The position numbers were made by a program, and so were the translations under genes. This document shows, one piece after another, positions 45,327 to 56,246 of a DNA stretch of 64,000 nucleotides. This DNA is from Paraescarpia echinospica (lineage: Eukaryota; Annelida; Polychaeta; Sabellida; Siboglinidae): positions 65,147,740 through 65,211,739 of the forward strand of contig CM034538.1 of NCBI GenBank assembly GCA_020002185.1, read 5' to 3'. The notes beneath the pieces were generated by a model. That model saw nothing but the letters and a program-made list of their open reading frames with translations, had not been told where the DNA came from and did no database searches. How positions within the stretch are numbered: the first letter of the stretch is position 1; every line of letters begins with the position of its first letter.

Positions 45327-46514
45327 GTGTCTTGTTCACACGACCGTACCTGGAACGGCGCCCAGCTTGCGGGAACTCTTCCATTTAAGTCATGGACAGA
45401 AACCAAGGAAGAGGGATTCACCTTTCAGTGCGTGGGGTGTTGGAAGGTGAAATGTCTGGAGAAAGAGGTAGCTAGGTTGGTAGATATTGTGAAGGGGATG
45501 GAGATGAGAATCAGCAAGGAGACAGATGGAATGGAGAGAGACGACAGGGATAAAGTTGGGAATACTGTGAAACTGAAGGAGCAGAGTAGTGGCAACAAGA
45601 CCGAGGAAAGGAGACTGAGAGGAGGGAAGGTGATCGGAGGGGAAGAAAGTGGAGGATCGACGGCAGGAAATGTGACAGGTGTGAAGGTGGCAGGAGAGAA
45701 AGTGACCGTAGAGAAAGAGGTAGGAGGGAAAAAGAGACGGGAGAGGAGAGAAGGAAATGCAATGGGAGGAAAGATGACGGGAAGAAAGGAAGTGAGAGTA
45801 CATGTGACAGAAGAGAAGTCGGGAGGGACGATGACAGGAAGAAAGGTGACAAGAGAAACAGCGTCAGGAAAGAATGGAACGGACGAGATTGTGACGGGAG
45901 AGCAGAAGACAGGGGAACAAGATTACAACCAGACAGATGCAAACCGTAGAAAGAGCTACACTGAGGCAGTGATTGAGGGGGCAATGAGGAAAGAGAGGGT
46001 GTTTATGGGCGATTCGATTATGAGAAAGACAGATAAGACTCTAAGCGAGGGGGAGGACGTCGTTGTTTGTCTACCGGGGGCTAGGATAGAACATGTAACT
46101 GAAAGGGTAGAGAAGGTACTGGGGCATGGCAAGGGAGGGTCTATACTAGTACATGTAGGGACAAATAACGCAGAGAGGGAGGGAACAACTGGGATAGTTC
46201 AGAAGTACAGACAGTTAGTGAAGAAGTTAAAGAAGACAAGAGTAGAACAGATTATCCTCTCAGGAATTTTGCCAGTAATGGGAGGAAGGGGGCCGACATA
46301 TAGAAACTGCAAGAGGATGGCGATCAACGCACTAGTTGAGCAGATGTGTAAAGAAGAGGGGGTGGGATTCGTAGATTTATGGGGATACTTTGTTGGGAGG
46401 GAAGATATGTACATGAGAGATGGCCTACATCTAAGTGGAAAGGGGGCAGCAGTTTTCTCAGAGAACTTGCTGCAATCTGTTGACAGTGGGACAGGCTGCA
46501 TCTATTTAAACTAG
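45327..46514 (+). CDS. CR1-like ORF1, SGNH-esterase protein
   Basis: 395 codons. The N-terminus has no ATG and reads a worn zinc-finger (SC..H, then FTFQCVGC), so the true start is lost; copy 2 has an ATG and C-NDC there. A Lys/Glu/Gly-rich low-complexity middle (residues 50-210) has repeated GxKVT-type units. The C-terminal esterase domain shows VFMGDS (catalytic Ser, block I), GARIEHVTERV, ILVHVGTNN (block III), ILSGILPV and DGLHLSGKG (Asp and His of block V). CR1-type ORF1 esterases are thought to help nucleic-acid or membrane handling in the RNP; the role is not settled. It ends in U UUA AAC UAG. No stop interrupts it. Confidence 0.8.
   Translation: MSCSHDRTWNGAQLAGTLPFKSWTETKEEGFTFQCVGCWKVKCLEKEVARLVDIVKGMEMRISKETDGMERDDRDKVGNTVKLKEQSSGNKTEERRLRGGKVIGGEESGGSTAGNVTGVKVAGEKVTVEKEVGGKKRRERREGNAMGGKMTGRKEVRVHVTEEKSGGTMTGRKVTRETASGKNGTDEIVTGEQKTGEQDYNQTDANRRKSYTEAVIEGAMRKERVFMGDSIMRKTDKTLSEGEDVVVCLPGARIEHVTERVEKVLGHGKGGSILVHVGTNNAEREGTTGIVQKYRQLVKKLKKTRVEQIILSGILPVMGGRGPTYRNCKRMAINALVEQMCKEEGVGFVDLWGYFVGREDMYMRDGLHLSGKGAAVFSENLLQSVDSGTGCIYLN
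46505..46511 (+). promoter_or_regulatory. Putative -1 frameshift site TTTAAAC
   Basis: The heptamer sits in the ORF1 frame as T TTA AAC, directly before the TAG stop (46512-46514). Slipping back one base continues with CTA GAT TCG in the ORF2 frame, which is open on to the endonuclease. Copy 2 keeps the same heptamer at 61974-61980. Confidence 0.6.
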
Positions 46515-49392
46515 ATTCGCAGGGGGGATTCACAGAGAAGCCTGAAACTGGAGGCATAGATAAAGACAGCAGAAATAAATCGGCAAAGAACAGCCTGGAA
46601 AACTGTTCTGAATCAGGATATAAATGCATTTGTTTAAATGCAAGGAGCATAGTAAACAAAAGAAGTGAACTAAACATTATGGTAGAAGATATTGACCCTC
46701 ACATAATAGGTATAACCGAATCGTGGGCCACCACTGATATATCAGATGCCGAATTGGGACTAACAGGATATGTAATGTTTAGGAAAGATAGAATAGGAAG
46801 AAAGGGAGGTGGAGTTATTTTATATATTAAAGAATCTATCCAGGCTTATGAAATAAAATTAGAAAGAGAAGCAGATTGCGAAGAAGCTGTTTGGTGTAAC
46901 ATAGTTACAGGAAACTCAACGTTAACAGTTGGGTTAGTTTATCGAAGTCCAAACATAAGCATAGAAGAGAATGAAAAATACAAAACGCTATAAAGGAAGT
47001 AAGCAAACGGAACTGTATTATTATGGGGGACTTTAACCATGGGCATATACAATGGAAATCTCTACAGAGTATGGGGAGTGAGGACCACAAGTTTTTAGTT
47101 TTAGTACAAGATAGTTTCCTTTCTCAACATGTGCTAGAACCAACCAGGGGAGAGAATGTGTTAGACTTAGTTTTGTCCTCACAGAAAGAATTAGTTGACA
47201 ATGTCAAGATATGTGAGCCACTGGGGAGTAGTGATCACAACCAGATACATTTTACCATCAAAGTAAAATCAGAAAGGAATAGTAAAAAGCAGTATAGGAG
47301 AAATTTCCACAAAGGAAGGTATAAGGACATGAGGAAATATTTAGCAAAGATAGACTGGAATAACACACTGAAGAATAAGACAGCAACCGAATGCTGGAAT
47401 ATCTTAAATAGTGAAATTAAGTGCATAGTCGATAAATTTGTACCTTTCAAAAAACAAGGGAAACGGTCTAAAAAGAAACACTTATCGAAAGAAGCCATTA
47501 GAAAAATTAAGTATAAACAAATGATGTGGAAGTCATATAGATGTACTGGAAATGATGAAGACTACAACATTTATAAAGAAGCACTTAATCAAGCTACAGC
47601 TGAAATTAGAAATTCAAAGAGAAGCTATGAAAAAAAATTAGCTAGTAATATAAAACATGACAGTAAGAGTTTTTATGCGTATATTCGAAGCAAACAGAAA
47701 GTTCAGGATAAGGTCGGTCCTCTAGAAGATAGTGCTGGAAATACAATATCAGAGGGATTCTTAATGGCAGAAGACCTGAATGAGTATTTTAGTTCAGTGT
47801 TTACCAGGGAAGATATTAGTTCACTGCCAGTACCAGAGGCTAAGTTCAAGGGGGCAGATTCAGACTATTTAGGACAGTTAGTTGTAACCTCGGAAATGGT
47901 AGCTAAGAAAATAAGGGCTATGAAGGATAATAAATCACCTGGAGTGGACGGGATTCCGCCCAAACTACTATTGGAAATTGTAGAACAAATTAGCGTACCG
48001 CTTGCAACAGTTTTCAATTTGTCATTAGAAGAGGGAGTGGTTCCTTTAGAATGGAAAGAGGCAAACATTATACCGTTATTTAAAAAAGGTTCGAGAAACA
48101 AGTCAGAGAACTATAGACCAGTGAGTTTAACATCAGTGATTTGCAAATTATTAGAAAGACTAATTAAAGATCACATGGTGGATTTTCTTGTTAAACATAA
48201 CTTGATAAACCCATCTCAACATGGGTTTTTAAAAGCGAGGTCATGCTTAACAAATATGTTATGTTTTTTGGAAGACATCACTAGGTGGGTAGATGAGGGA
48301 TCACCAGTAGATATCATCTATTTAGATTTTCAAAAAGCTTTCGACAAAGTACCACATCAAAGATTACTCCTTAAGCTAAAGGCCCATGGCATAGGAAATG
48401 GTATAATAAACTGGATAGAAAAATGGCTGAATGACAGAAGACAACGTGTAGTAGTTGATGGGGAGGCTTCAAACTGGAAATCGGTATTGAGTGGGGTACC
48501 ACAGGGATCAGTACTAGGACCTATATTATTCTTAATATATATCAACGATTTGGACGATGATATAACAAGCAAGGTGTTAAAATTTGCGGATGATACAAAA
48601 GTGTTTAGAAGGATTAAAAGTGATGGAGACAGACAGCATTTACAAGATGATCTTGATAGGTTGATCAAATGGTCTGAAAAGTGGCAAATGCTGTTCAATT
48701 TTGGGAAATGTAAATGCCTCCACACAGGTCATGGGAATGAAGAGGTAAAATATAAAATGGGGGGTACTGTTCTAAGTACTACTGTAAAAGAAAAGGACTT
48801 GGGGTTAACCATTAGTGCTGATATGAAGGTTTCAGAGCAGTGCGGAATTGCAGCGTCAAAGGGAAATCAAATCCTTGGATTAATTAGGCGAAATATAGCG
48901 TATAAGAAAAAAGAATTAATAGTACCGCTGTACAAAACAATAGTGAGGCCTCATTTAGAATATTGTATACAAGCATGGAGGCCATATCGCAAGAAGGACA
49001 TAGATATGCTAGAAAGAGTACAGAGGAGAGCGACTAAAATGATATCAAATCTGAGGGATCTTAGTTACGAAATACGCCTAAAAGAATGTGGTTTAACAAC
49101 ATTAGAGACCAGGAGATTGAGAGGAGATCACATAGAAGTGTTTAAAATATTGAATGGTTATGAAAATATTGATAGAAACATTTTTTTCTCAGTTAAGAAA
49201 GATAGAAGGACCAGAGGACATGAAGCTACATTAGTAAAGGAGCAGTGTAGATTAGATATAAGAAAGTTCTCATTCTCACAGAGGACTGTAAATGAATGGA
49301 ACAGATTATCTCCTGATTGTGTTGGTGCTAGTAGCGTGAATATGTTTAAAAATAAAATCGACACACACCTAAAAAAGGCGGGATACATGTAG
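46511..49392 (+). pseudogene. CR1-like ORF2, endonuclease and RT
   Basis: The frame opens from the putative slip site. Endonuclease motifs are LNARSIVNK (near 46640), ITESWA (near 46715), VGLVYRSP (near 46935) and, after a one-base deletion near 46975, MGDFNHGHI (near 47025), LDLVLSS and GSSDHNQI (about 47225-47250). RT motifs are NIIPLFKKGSRN (near 48070), YRPVSLTSVICKLLER (near 48115), IIYLDFQKAFDKVPHQRLL (near 48315), LSGVPQGSVLGPILFLIYIN (near 48490) and KFADDTKVF (near 48580) with both catalytic Asp present. The C-terminal region has LVRPHLEY-like IVRPHLEYC and RVQRRATKMI. Apart from the early frameshift this 789-codon part is intact. Confidence 0.9.
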
Positions 49393-49441
49393 ATAAAAAG
49401 TATTGGACTCTCGATAAGCCAAAAGGCTTCCTTGTCCACCT

Positions 49442-49492
49442 GCCATCCAGAGTAATTTTCTGGATGGCAATCTTGTTAAATCTTGTTAAATC
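49442..49492 (+). repeat. CR1-like 3' stem-loop and tandem tail
   Basis: Arms gccatccaga (49442-49451) and tctggatggc (49459-49468) pair perfectly over 10 bp. They are followed by two and a half aatcttgtta units. Copy 2 has the same structure (59042-58982) with one mismatch and three units. LINEs of this type end in short tandem repeats instead of poly(A); the hairpin is a likely RT recognition element. Confidence 0.85.
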
Positions 49493-51300
49493 ATGGGTGG
49501 CAGCTCGGCTCGGAGTGGTTGCGCTGCCAGCTGTAGCGGTGTAGTAGGTGACGGTGGAGTGACCGATCGGTCTTCCTGGTGGATCGGTAACTGTGGTGCT
49601 GGGTCTACTGGCTTGCGTTCGTCAGGGGTGTTAGGCTCATCCAATTGAGGCAGTAGCAATGATGGTTGCTCCAGTGTCTTCAGTAGATTGCGACGAAGCT
49701 CACCTCCCTCGCTTTGAATCATATAAGACCGAGGACTCTCGTGAGCACACTTAACGACAGCGGGATCCCAGCCCCATTTACGCTGAACTTGGACGAAATC
49801 TCCTGGCCCGAGCGGTTTCAACGGCTTGGCACCACGATCATGCCTGGTTTGCAGATCAGTTTGAGCATTTACTACCCTTGGCTTGAGTGTGGATTTGGTT
49901 GCAGGCAGTTTCGACCGCAGCATCCTACTCATCGCCAGTTGTGCTGGTTTATATTTCAGTCCGCTGATCGGGGTGTTACTGTACTCTAGGAAAGCAGTAC
50001 AGGGGTCCTGACCTTCTTCGTCGGCTTTCTTCAGCAAAGACTTGAGTGTCTGCACTACTCGATCGTCTTGTAAATTTGACTGAAGATACGTTGGGCTGGA
50101 CGTGGACATTTTGATGCCCCAACTTTGTACACACTTGCAAAACTCGTAACTACCGAACGGTTGTTTGTCTGCGAATATATCGTCTGGTATGCCGTGTCGT
50201 GTGCTGATACTCTTGACATTATATATCATTGATCCGGTCGTCTTATTCTCCAGCCTGGCAATCTCGGGATATTTCGAGTAATAGTCCACAACTACCAGAT
50301 TATCGTGAACCTTGATTGTCATGATATCCAGTGCGTCTTTCATGAATGTTCCGTCCGGCATCTCGTGTGCAATCATGGGCTCCTTCTGGTGACTTCTCTG
50401 GAAATGTAGACATGTGTGACATTTCGCAACTGTGTCCTCGATGTCCTTAGACATCCCTGGCCAGAATATCACTGAGTGTCCTGGCTCTTGGTTTTGTTTT
50501 CTCCATGCCTATGTGTGGCTCGTGAAGAAATTGCAACATTTCATGACTCATTGCCTCGGGTGTGATGACCCTGTCACCTGCAAATAGTAAGCCTTCATTT
50601 GTATTCAAATGGTCTCTCATATTCCAGTATCCTTTCAAGTCTGCTGGTACTGATTTCCGTGAATCAGGCCACCCATCCATCACGACTCGCTATAGCCGTT
50701 GGAGCGTTGCGTCATCAGCTGTTGCTCTTCTGATTTGTTCCAGTCTCCCTGGACTTGCCGGAAAGTCTCATGTCAAACTGTGGACCATGACATCCACGTC
50801 ATCGATCAGCTCTTTGTCTGGCTCACCCTCTACGTATGATCGTGAGAGAGCATCCGCAATATGTAGATGTTTCCCAGGCACATACACCACATGTAGTGTA
50901 TATCGTGCAGTTTTAGCATCATTATTTGCACTCCAGCTGTCGAGGTTTCTTCACGATTATTTCAAGTGGCCTGTAGTCTGTTTTGGCCTCAACGTCTTTG
51001 CCATAGATGTATTGGTGAAACTTGCTCGTTGCAAACACTGCAGCGAGAAGTTCCTTCTCTTGCTGAGCATAGTGTAGCTCTGGGCCAACGAGTGCCCATG
51101 ACGCGTAAGCAATTACATGCCCCTCCTGCAGCAGGCATGCTCAAAGGCTACTCTGCGAAACATCTGACTGCAGTGTCACTGGTTTGCGTATATCGTAGAA
51201 TTTTAGCATTTGTTCACAGCATCTGTGTGCTCTGGCTGCCAACACAACACTGCATCTTCCTTCAACAGTGCTCGATGTCGCCGAATGTTCATTGCATACG
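49486..51300 (-). pseudogene. Gypsy 3 RNase H remnant and integrase
   Basis: RNase H pieces include RALLKEDAVLCWQPEH (near 51260), KFYDIRKPVTLQ (near 51190) and KTDYRPLEIIVKKP (near 50960) in several frames. Integrase reads LHEPHIGMEKTK (near 50520), a frameshift, FWPGMSKDIEDTVAKCHTCL (split; about 50470-50410), a first Asp in ALDIMTI, the second region IFADKQPFGSYEF (DNGPQF in relatives) and SNLQDDRVVQ, where Asp stands in place of the usual catalytic Glu. The tail carries GDFVQVQ and a Pro-rich end. Stop at 49486-49488. Confidence 0.8.
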
Positions 51301-51313
51301 CTTCTGTAGGACG

Positions 51314-51940
51314 TCACTTGCCGAACTGATGCCGCATGGCATGCGTAGGAAGCGCTTGCGACCCCATGTGATGTGAAACGAGCACAGCACGGACAGGCTT
51401 CGGGTCAAGACATATTCTCAAAGAACCATTTCTCTTCTCAGTTATCACCAGATTGTTTACCCAAGGTGTGGGCCGGTCGACATCTGCAATAATTCCATCT
51501 TTCTCCAGTTTGTCTAGAGTCGCTTTCAAAGTCTCCACTCGTGCACATGGAGTCTCTACATCAACACGCAGCTCAGTGTGATATGGCTGTTCAAGTTCAC
51601 CAATCCCAGTGAACACTTCCTAGTGCTCTGACGTCCACAGATCTTTGGTCAGCGGTTTCTCACGTGATACGTCATTGATGCGTTTAACAAGTCCCAACTT
51701 CTCACATGTTTGACAACCAAGCAATGTCTTGGTGTGGTTAGTCACATAGAATTCAATAAACGTTGATTTTTCTGGAATTCACTGTAGTGTCACAGTGACC
51801 GCTGGCCTGACTTTTGACACTACTGACGAATGCTGACAATAACATCTGTGTAGGCTTCATCGGTATTATTGGCATTATTTTGTCACACGTTGACAGGGGA
51901 AGCACGTTTGCTTGAGCACTGGCGTCCATCTTGAAGCTTA
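51314..51940 (-). pseudogene. Gypsy 3 protease and partial RT
   Basis: The protease motif is FKMDASAQANVLPLST (about 51935-51885), where DAS replaces the catalytic DTG, then KPTQMLLSAF. RT begins with LEKDGIIADVDRPTPWVNNL (about 51515-51455) and SLRICLDPKPV (about 51425-51390). It then jumps directly into sequence corresponding to WGRKRFLRMP..GIS of the later RT, so the palm core is deleted. Frameshifts add to the damage. The protein is related to the Gypsy 1 and Gypsy 2 polyproteins but is a different family. Confidence 0.8.
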
Positions 51941-52324
51941 GGAGAGAGAGGGGGGCACGTTGAGCCACTCTTTGTATTATGCGTCCTCGTGCTTCCGAAA
52001 TGATCAACCTGCTTATGAATTGTTAGGCATTTGATAGTGTGTTTATTGAGGCATAATTTGTGCACCTTACAGACGATTCTGTTTATAACTTATAATTAAA
52101 AAAATATTTAAAAGTGTCTTCAAGTGGCTCAAAGTGCCCCGCGCGTGGGGTACTTTGAGACAGCTGATGAGACACCTTGACATAAAGAAACGTATATATT
52201 ATAAGTAAGCAAAATACCATATTTATTGTAAAAATATACAGGGGTAGTTTGTTCTTATATACAACGTACGCACGTACTGGGTAATTCACATGCAGTAACT
52301 CATATTAACAGTCACTGTTTTATT

Positions 52325-52500
52325 AGACCACGTCTTGGACCGTCTCTCATTACCCACTACCTGGATCGTCTTTCATTAGACCACGTCTTGGACTACCTGG
52401 ATCGTTTTTCTTTAGACCACGTCTTGGACCGTCTCTCATTACCCACAACCTGGATCGTCCTTCATTAGACCACTTCTTGGACCGTTTTCTCGTTTTGCAT
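52325..52500. repeat. About 53 bp minisatellite
   Basis: Alternating half units gaccacgtcttggaccgtct and acctggatcgtctttcatta, about three copies, inside the 3' part of the Tigger element. Confidence 0.8.
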
Positions 52501-53785
52501 CTTGGGTTGTTTTGTCTTTGCTTTATGTTGATGCACAATTTTTTTAGTGGTTGCATTCAATAGTTTTCTGCTTCTCCGGTGTACTCGTTAACGCCTTTGC
52601 CATATTTCCTCTTTTGCTACGATTACGATGTGGCAGTGGTCATATATCTGTCAAGATATTGTGTGGCGTTGCATTTACTGGTGCTGCCTCCACCTCTAAA
52701 CTCAGTTCAGCTCTGTCTGTTGTAGCAGGTGTACTTGTATGCGAAACTTGAAATACACTCGCTGGCAGTAAATCTACATACCCGAAGATCTCGATATTCA
52801 GCAAGTATAACCCTGATTTGTTGAACCCTGCAGTAATATTTTCATATGTGAATGTTCTATGGAACGCCCTTGAAAAATCTTTCGGGTGTCATATATCGTG
52901 AATAGGACACCTGGGAGGTTCAAGTTCCACTCGTCTACGGCTTTCTTGTAGTATGCTTTGAACGGTCCGTATATGGACACATCAAGAGGTTGCATTCGGT
53001 GTGAACAGTGAGATGGGAAGGTTATTATTGTCAGACCATGCTCTCTTGCCATGTCAATAACCTGGATGCTAAGATGGCTCTCATGGTTGTCGTAGAACAA
53101 CACTGCTGGTGGCTTTTCAGTGGAACAACCCGTTTGTTTGATGAAGTGTTCTAGCACCTGTATGACTAGTTGTGAGTTCGTCCACCCACGTTGTGTTGCC
53201 AGACCGAGTGTTCCAGCCGGTGCACCACTTGTCATCCACTCTTTGTAATGCACTCAAGGGAGTATCATTACAGGTGGTCAACTTCTTCCTAAAGCATTTA
53301 CACAGCAACACGCGGTTACTAGTATGTCTCGCTCGGTTGCTGTTATTTGGCCAACATGTTTTGTGCCTTTGGCAGCAATGACCTTTGGTAGATTCTCCAC
53401 GGTAGTTATACCGGTTTCATCTAGATTGTAAATAGAATCGGGCCCATACTTCTTATCACCAAGATCTTGTTCCTATGGTGAAAAGAAGCTCTGCACCGCT
53501 TCCCGATTGAATCCTTGAGCTCGTGCAATGCTGGCCGCTTCTGGTGATCTCAGACTGAGATTATCGTGGCGTTGCATGAACCCATAAACCCAGTCTTTGC
53601 CAGCCATGCGGTTCATCTCCCAACTGAGATTCTTTGAGAGCATTTTAACATCAATAGTATGGTTTTGCGCATGACTTAAAATGGTAATCCACATAAATAG
53701 TCATACAGGATTTCGAACCATCTTCTGAACAGAAGAAAGAGCGAAGCTGCAGTGAGTAATTTGTGCATTACCTAAATAACATAGG
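52330..53785 (-). pseudogene. Tigger/pogo transposase, broken
   Basis: The N-terminal CENP-B-like DNA-binding part reads MAGKDWVYGFMQRHDNLSLR (about 53605-53550) and SIARAQGFNREAVQSFF (near 53515). A TAG at about 53473 follows, then the DDE core: IYNLDETGITTV (first Asp, near 53425), LFYDNHESHLS (second Asp, near 53090) and FPSHCSHRMQPLDVSIYGPF (third Asp, about 53010-52955). A frameshift lies near 53260. The C-terminal region is Lys-rich and runs into a 53 bp minisatellite near 52500. Such enzymes cut and paste elements with TA duplications. All three catalytic Asp are visible, but the frame is broken and the N-terminus is incomplete. Confidence 0.85.
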
Positions 53786-54359
53786 TAAATACATTCCACA
53801 GACCCCTTGCATGGGTGCATGCAACCCCGTCCCACTGACGAATCTACCCAACTAGACATTTATTAATTATTGACTTGCTTTTTGAGAACAACTGTACATA
53901 AAATCATCGTTTGAAACATGTTAACAGAGTTTGATAATATCATAATGCCGTGGGGCACGTTGAACCAGGAATGGGGCACCTTGAGCCATTGATCAGTGTG
54001 CCTCACAAACTGTAGTTTAAGGTGCCCCATCTGCGCAATATTGTTGTTAACATTGCCATTCAATTTAGATCTGATCATTAACAATCAAAAACTTAAAAAA
54101 ATTATATGATAAGTACTAACAGTCATGACACAAGAGAAAAGTTACTCACCTCTCTGGATTTACTTAAGAGGTGTGATTTTCTTTCATCACGTGTGTGACG
54201 CTGAATAATATCACAAAATAGCTGTCGGCTACTTGGTGTATTTAGTAATCCCCAGGGTGTGCTCCTGCTTCCACCTTGTGTGAAAGTATGTATAACGTGT
54301 AGCTATATATCTCCTGGCTCAAGGTTCCACACGGCTCAAGGTGCCCCCCCTCTCCCCTA

Positions 54360-55205
54360 CTCGCTGGTTGCCTACCATCATTTGGCTCGCGGACGGTTTC
54401 AAGCTGGCCCGCGAGACCCGCGCTTACAATGCACACTAGTCTCTTTCAACAAGTGACGGTCATGCAGACATCTCAGTGTTGATATACATGGAAGCATGTA
54501 AGCTGACGCTTAGTCAGAATAAACAACATCTTATCAGTATGGAGACGAAACAATAACGAAACCGGGATATCAACGACGTTCTGAGTAAATTGCTTGGTTG
54601 TGACATGACCCTTTCTTAACCTGGATGGTGTATGTATCATTACTTTTCATTCACACCGAGATGCATGTATATGTTGTTATACACGAACATTTTGTATATG
54701 TGAATAATCTCAATACAGTATTACATTGTACCTATTGTTATATTTTTATATTATTAAACAGAACCAATGCCCTAATGAGCTCGCTACGTATTATACTTTA
54801 CCAACATTCATATAGCTCAACATTAAATACAAACAAATGCGATCCATCTAAAAAAAAACGTGTCAATTAATGTTTACAACCGTCGAGATGTAGTTAGCTC
54901 TATGTCCAGCTAACCTCCTTACCAGAGGGAGATATCTTGCTGCCGAATACGTCGCGCCAGACGCTCTGTTAAATCGCGTGTGAAGGAAACTCTATCTGAC
55001 CGAGTTATTGTTAAACCATGCACTTGCGTTGACAGCGATACCTCTCCTCCAACGCGAAGGCGTTGAAACAACAAAAGGCGGATGTGTAGTTTTATTTCGC
55101 TAGGAAACGAAGCATTTATCTCAGTGGAACCTTGACTAATTTCTCGACTATCAAATTGCAAAAGTCGTGCTGAGTGTTGTATGAGAGTGCGACGTATTGG
55201 CAGTG
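54360..55205. other. No supported gene
   Basis: The minus-strand frame 55205-54919 continues from the adjacent minisatellite and reads a non-repetitive stretch ending QQDISLW. It has no motif that I recognise and may be chance. If Gypsy 3 continued past the Tigger insertion it would start at 54360, but I could not recognise gag there. Confidence 0.35.
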
Positions 55206-55209
55206 GTAC

Positions 55210-56245
55210 TAGATGTAGCCGCAGCTGTGTCGATAGGGTTACGGTAGCGGTAGGGGTAGCAGTAGCTGTAGGTGTAATTGTAGGTGCAGCGGTAAATGTA
55301 GTGGATGCGACAGGTGTAGCGGTACATGAAGTTGTAGGTGTAGCGGTAGGTGTAGTGGTAGGTCTAGTGGTAGGTGTAGCGGTAGTTGTAGTGGTAGGTG
55401 TTGCGGTAGGTGTAGTGGTAGATGTACCAGTAAGTGTAGTGGTAGGTGTAGCAGTAGGTGTAGTGTTAGGTGTAGCGGTAGGCATAGTGGTAAGTGCAGC
55501 AGTAGGTGTAGTGGTAGATGTAGCAATGGGTGTAGAGGTACTTGTAGCAGTAGCTGTAGTGGTATGTGTAGCGGTAGGTATAACGATAGATTCAGTGGTA
55601 GGTGTAGCGGTAGGTGTGGTGGTAGGTGTAGTGGTAGGTGTATCGGCAGGTGTAATGGTTGATGTAGCGGTATGTGTAGCGGTAAGTTTAATGGTAGGTG
55701 TAGCGGTAGATGTAGTGGTAGGTGTAAAGGTAGATGTAGTGGTAGGTGTAGCAGTAGGTGTAGTGGTAGGTGTAGCGGTACATGCAGTGGTAGGTGTAGG
55801 GGTAGGTGTAGTGGTACATGGAGTGGTAGGTGTAGCGGTAGATGTAGTGGTAGGTGTAGCGGTAGGTATAGGGGTAGGTGTAGTGGTAGGTGTAGTAGTA
55901 GGTGTTGTGGGAGGGGTGTGGTAGGTGTAGTGGTAGGTATAGTGGTAGGTGTAGCGGTAGATGTAGAAGTAGGTGTTGTGGTAGGTGTAGTGGTAGGTGT
56001 AGTGGTAGATGTAGTGGTGCGTGTAGTGGTATGTGTAGTGGTAGGTCTAGCAGTAGGTGTAGTGGTAGGTGTAGTGGTAGGTGTTGCGGTAGGTGTAGTG
56101 GTAGGTGTAGCGGTAGGTGTAGCGGTAGGTTTAGCGGTAGTTGTTGTGGTAGGTGTAGCGGTACATGAAGTGGTAGGTGTAGCGGTAGGTGTAGTGGTAG
56201 GTGTAGTGGTAGGTTTTGCGGTTGGTGTAGTGGTAGGTGTAGTAA
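55210..56245. repeat. 12 bp minisatellite (GTAGYGGTAGGT)n, block 1
   Basis: About 1 kb of gtagtggtaggt and gtagcggtaggt units with scattered changes. One strand reads Val-Gly-Val-Ala, the other Thr-Pro repeats; both are open only because the unit is a multiple of three. Confidence 0.95.
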
Positions 56246-56246
56246 T

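Larger units (their letters stand above)
45327..49492 (+). mobile_element. CR1-like LINE, copy 1
   Basis: ORF1 has an SGNH-esterase domain and ORF2 an endonuclease plus reverse transcriptase, in the layout of CR1/L2-group LINEs. The 3' end has a perfect 10 bp-arm stem-loop and then tandem aatcttgtta units. The only obvious break in ORF2 is a one-base deletion near 46975; ORF1 lacks its zinc-finger start. It was inserted next to, and probably into, Gypsy 3. Confidence 0.9.
49486..51940 (-). mobile_element. Gypsy LTR retrotransposon 3, gutted
   Basis: The minus strand reads protease, start of RT, end of RT, RNase H and integrase, with much of the RT palm deleted. A Tigger element interrupts the protease side at 51940 and CR1-like copy 1 abuts the integrase tail at 49492. 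No LTR is visible. It is the oldest layer of this nested cluster. Confidence 0.85.
51941..54357 (-). mobile_element. pogo/Tigger-type DNA transposon
   Basis: Terminal inverted repeats ggagagagaggggggcacgt..gagcc (51941 on) and its counterpart ending at 54357 are each flanked by TA (51939-51940 and 54358-54359), the duplication used by pogo/Tigger elements. The interior encodes a CENP-B/DDE transposase on the minus strand. The terminal motif ggggcac-ttgagcc recurs inside both ends (near 52105-52160 and 53953-54027). The transposase is broken. Confidence 0.85.
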
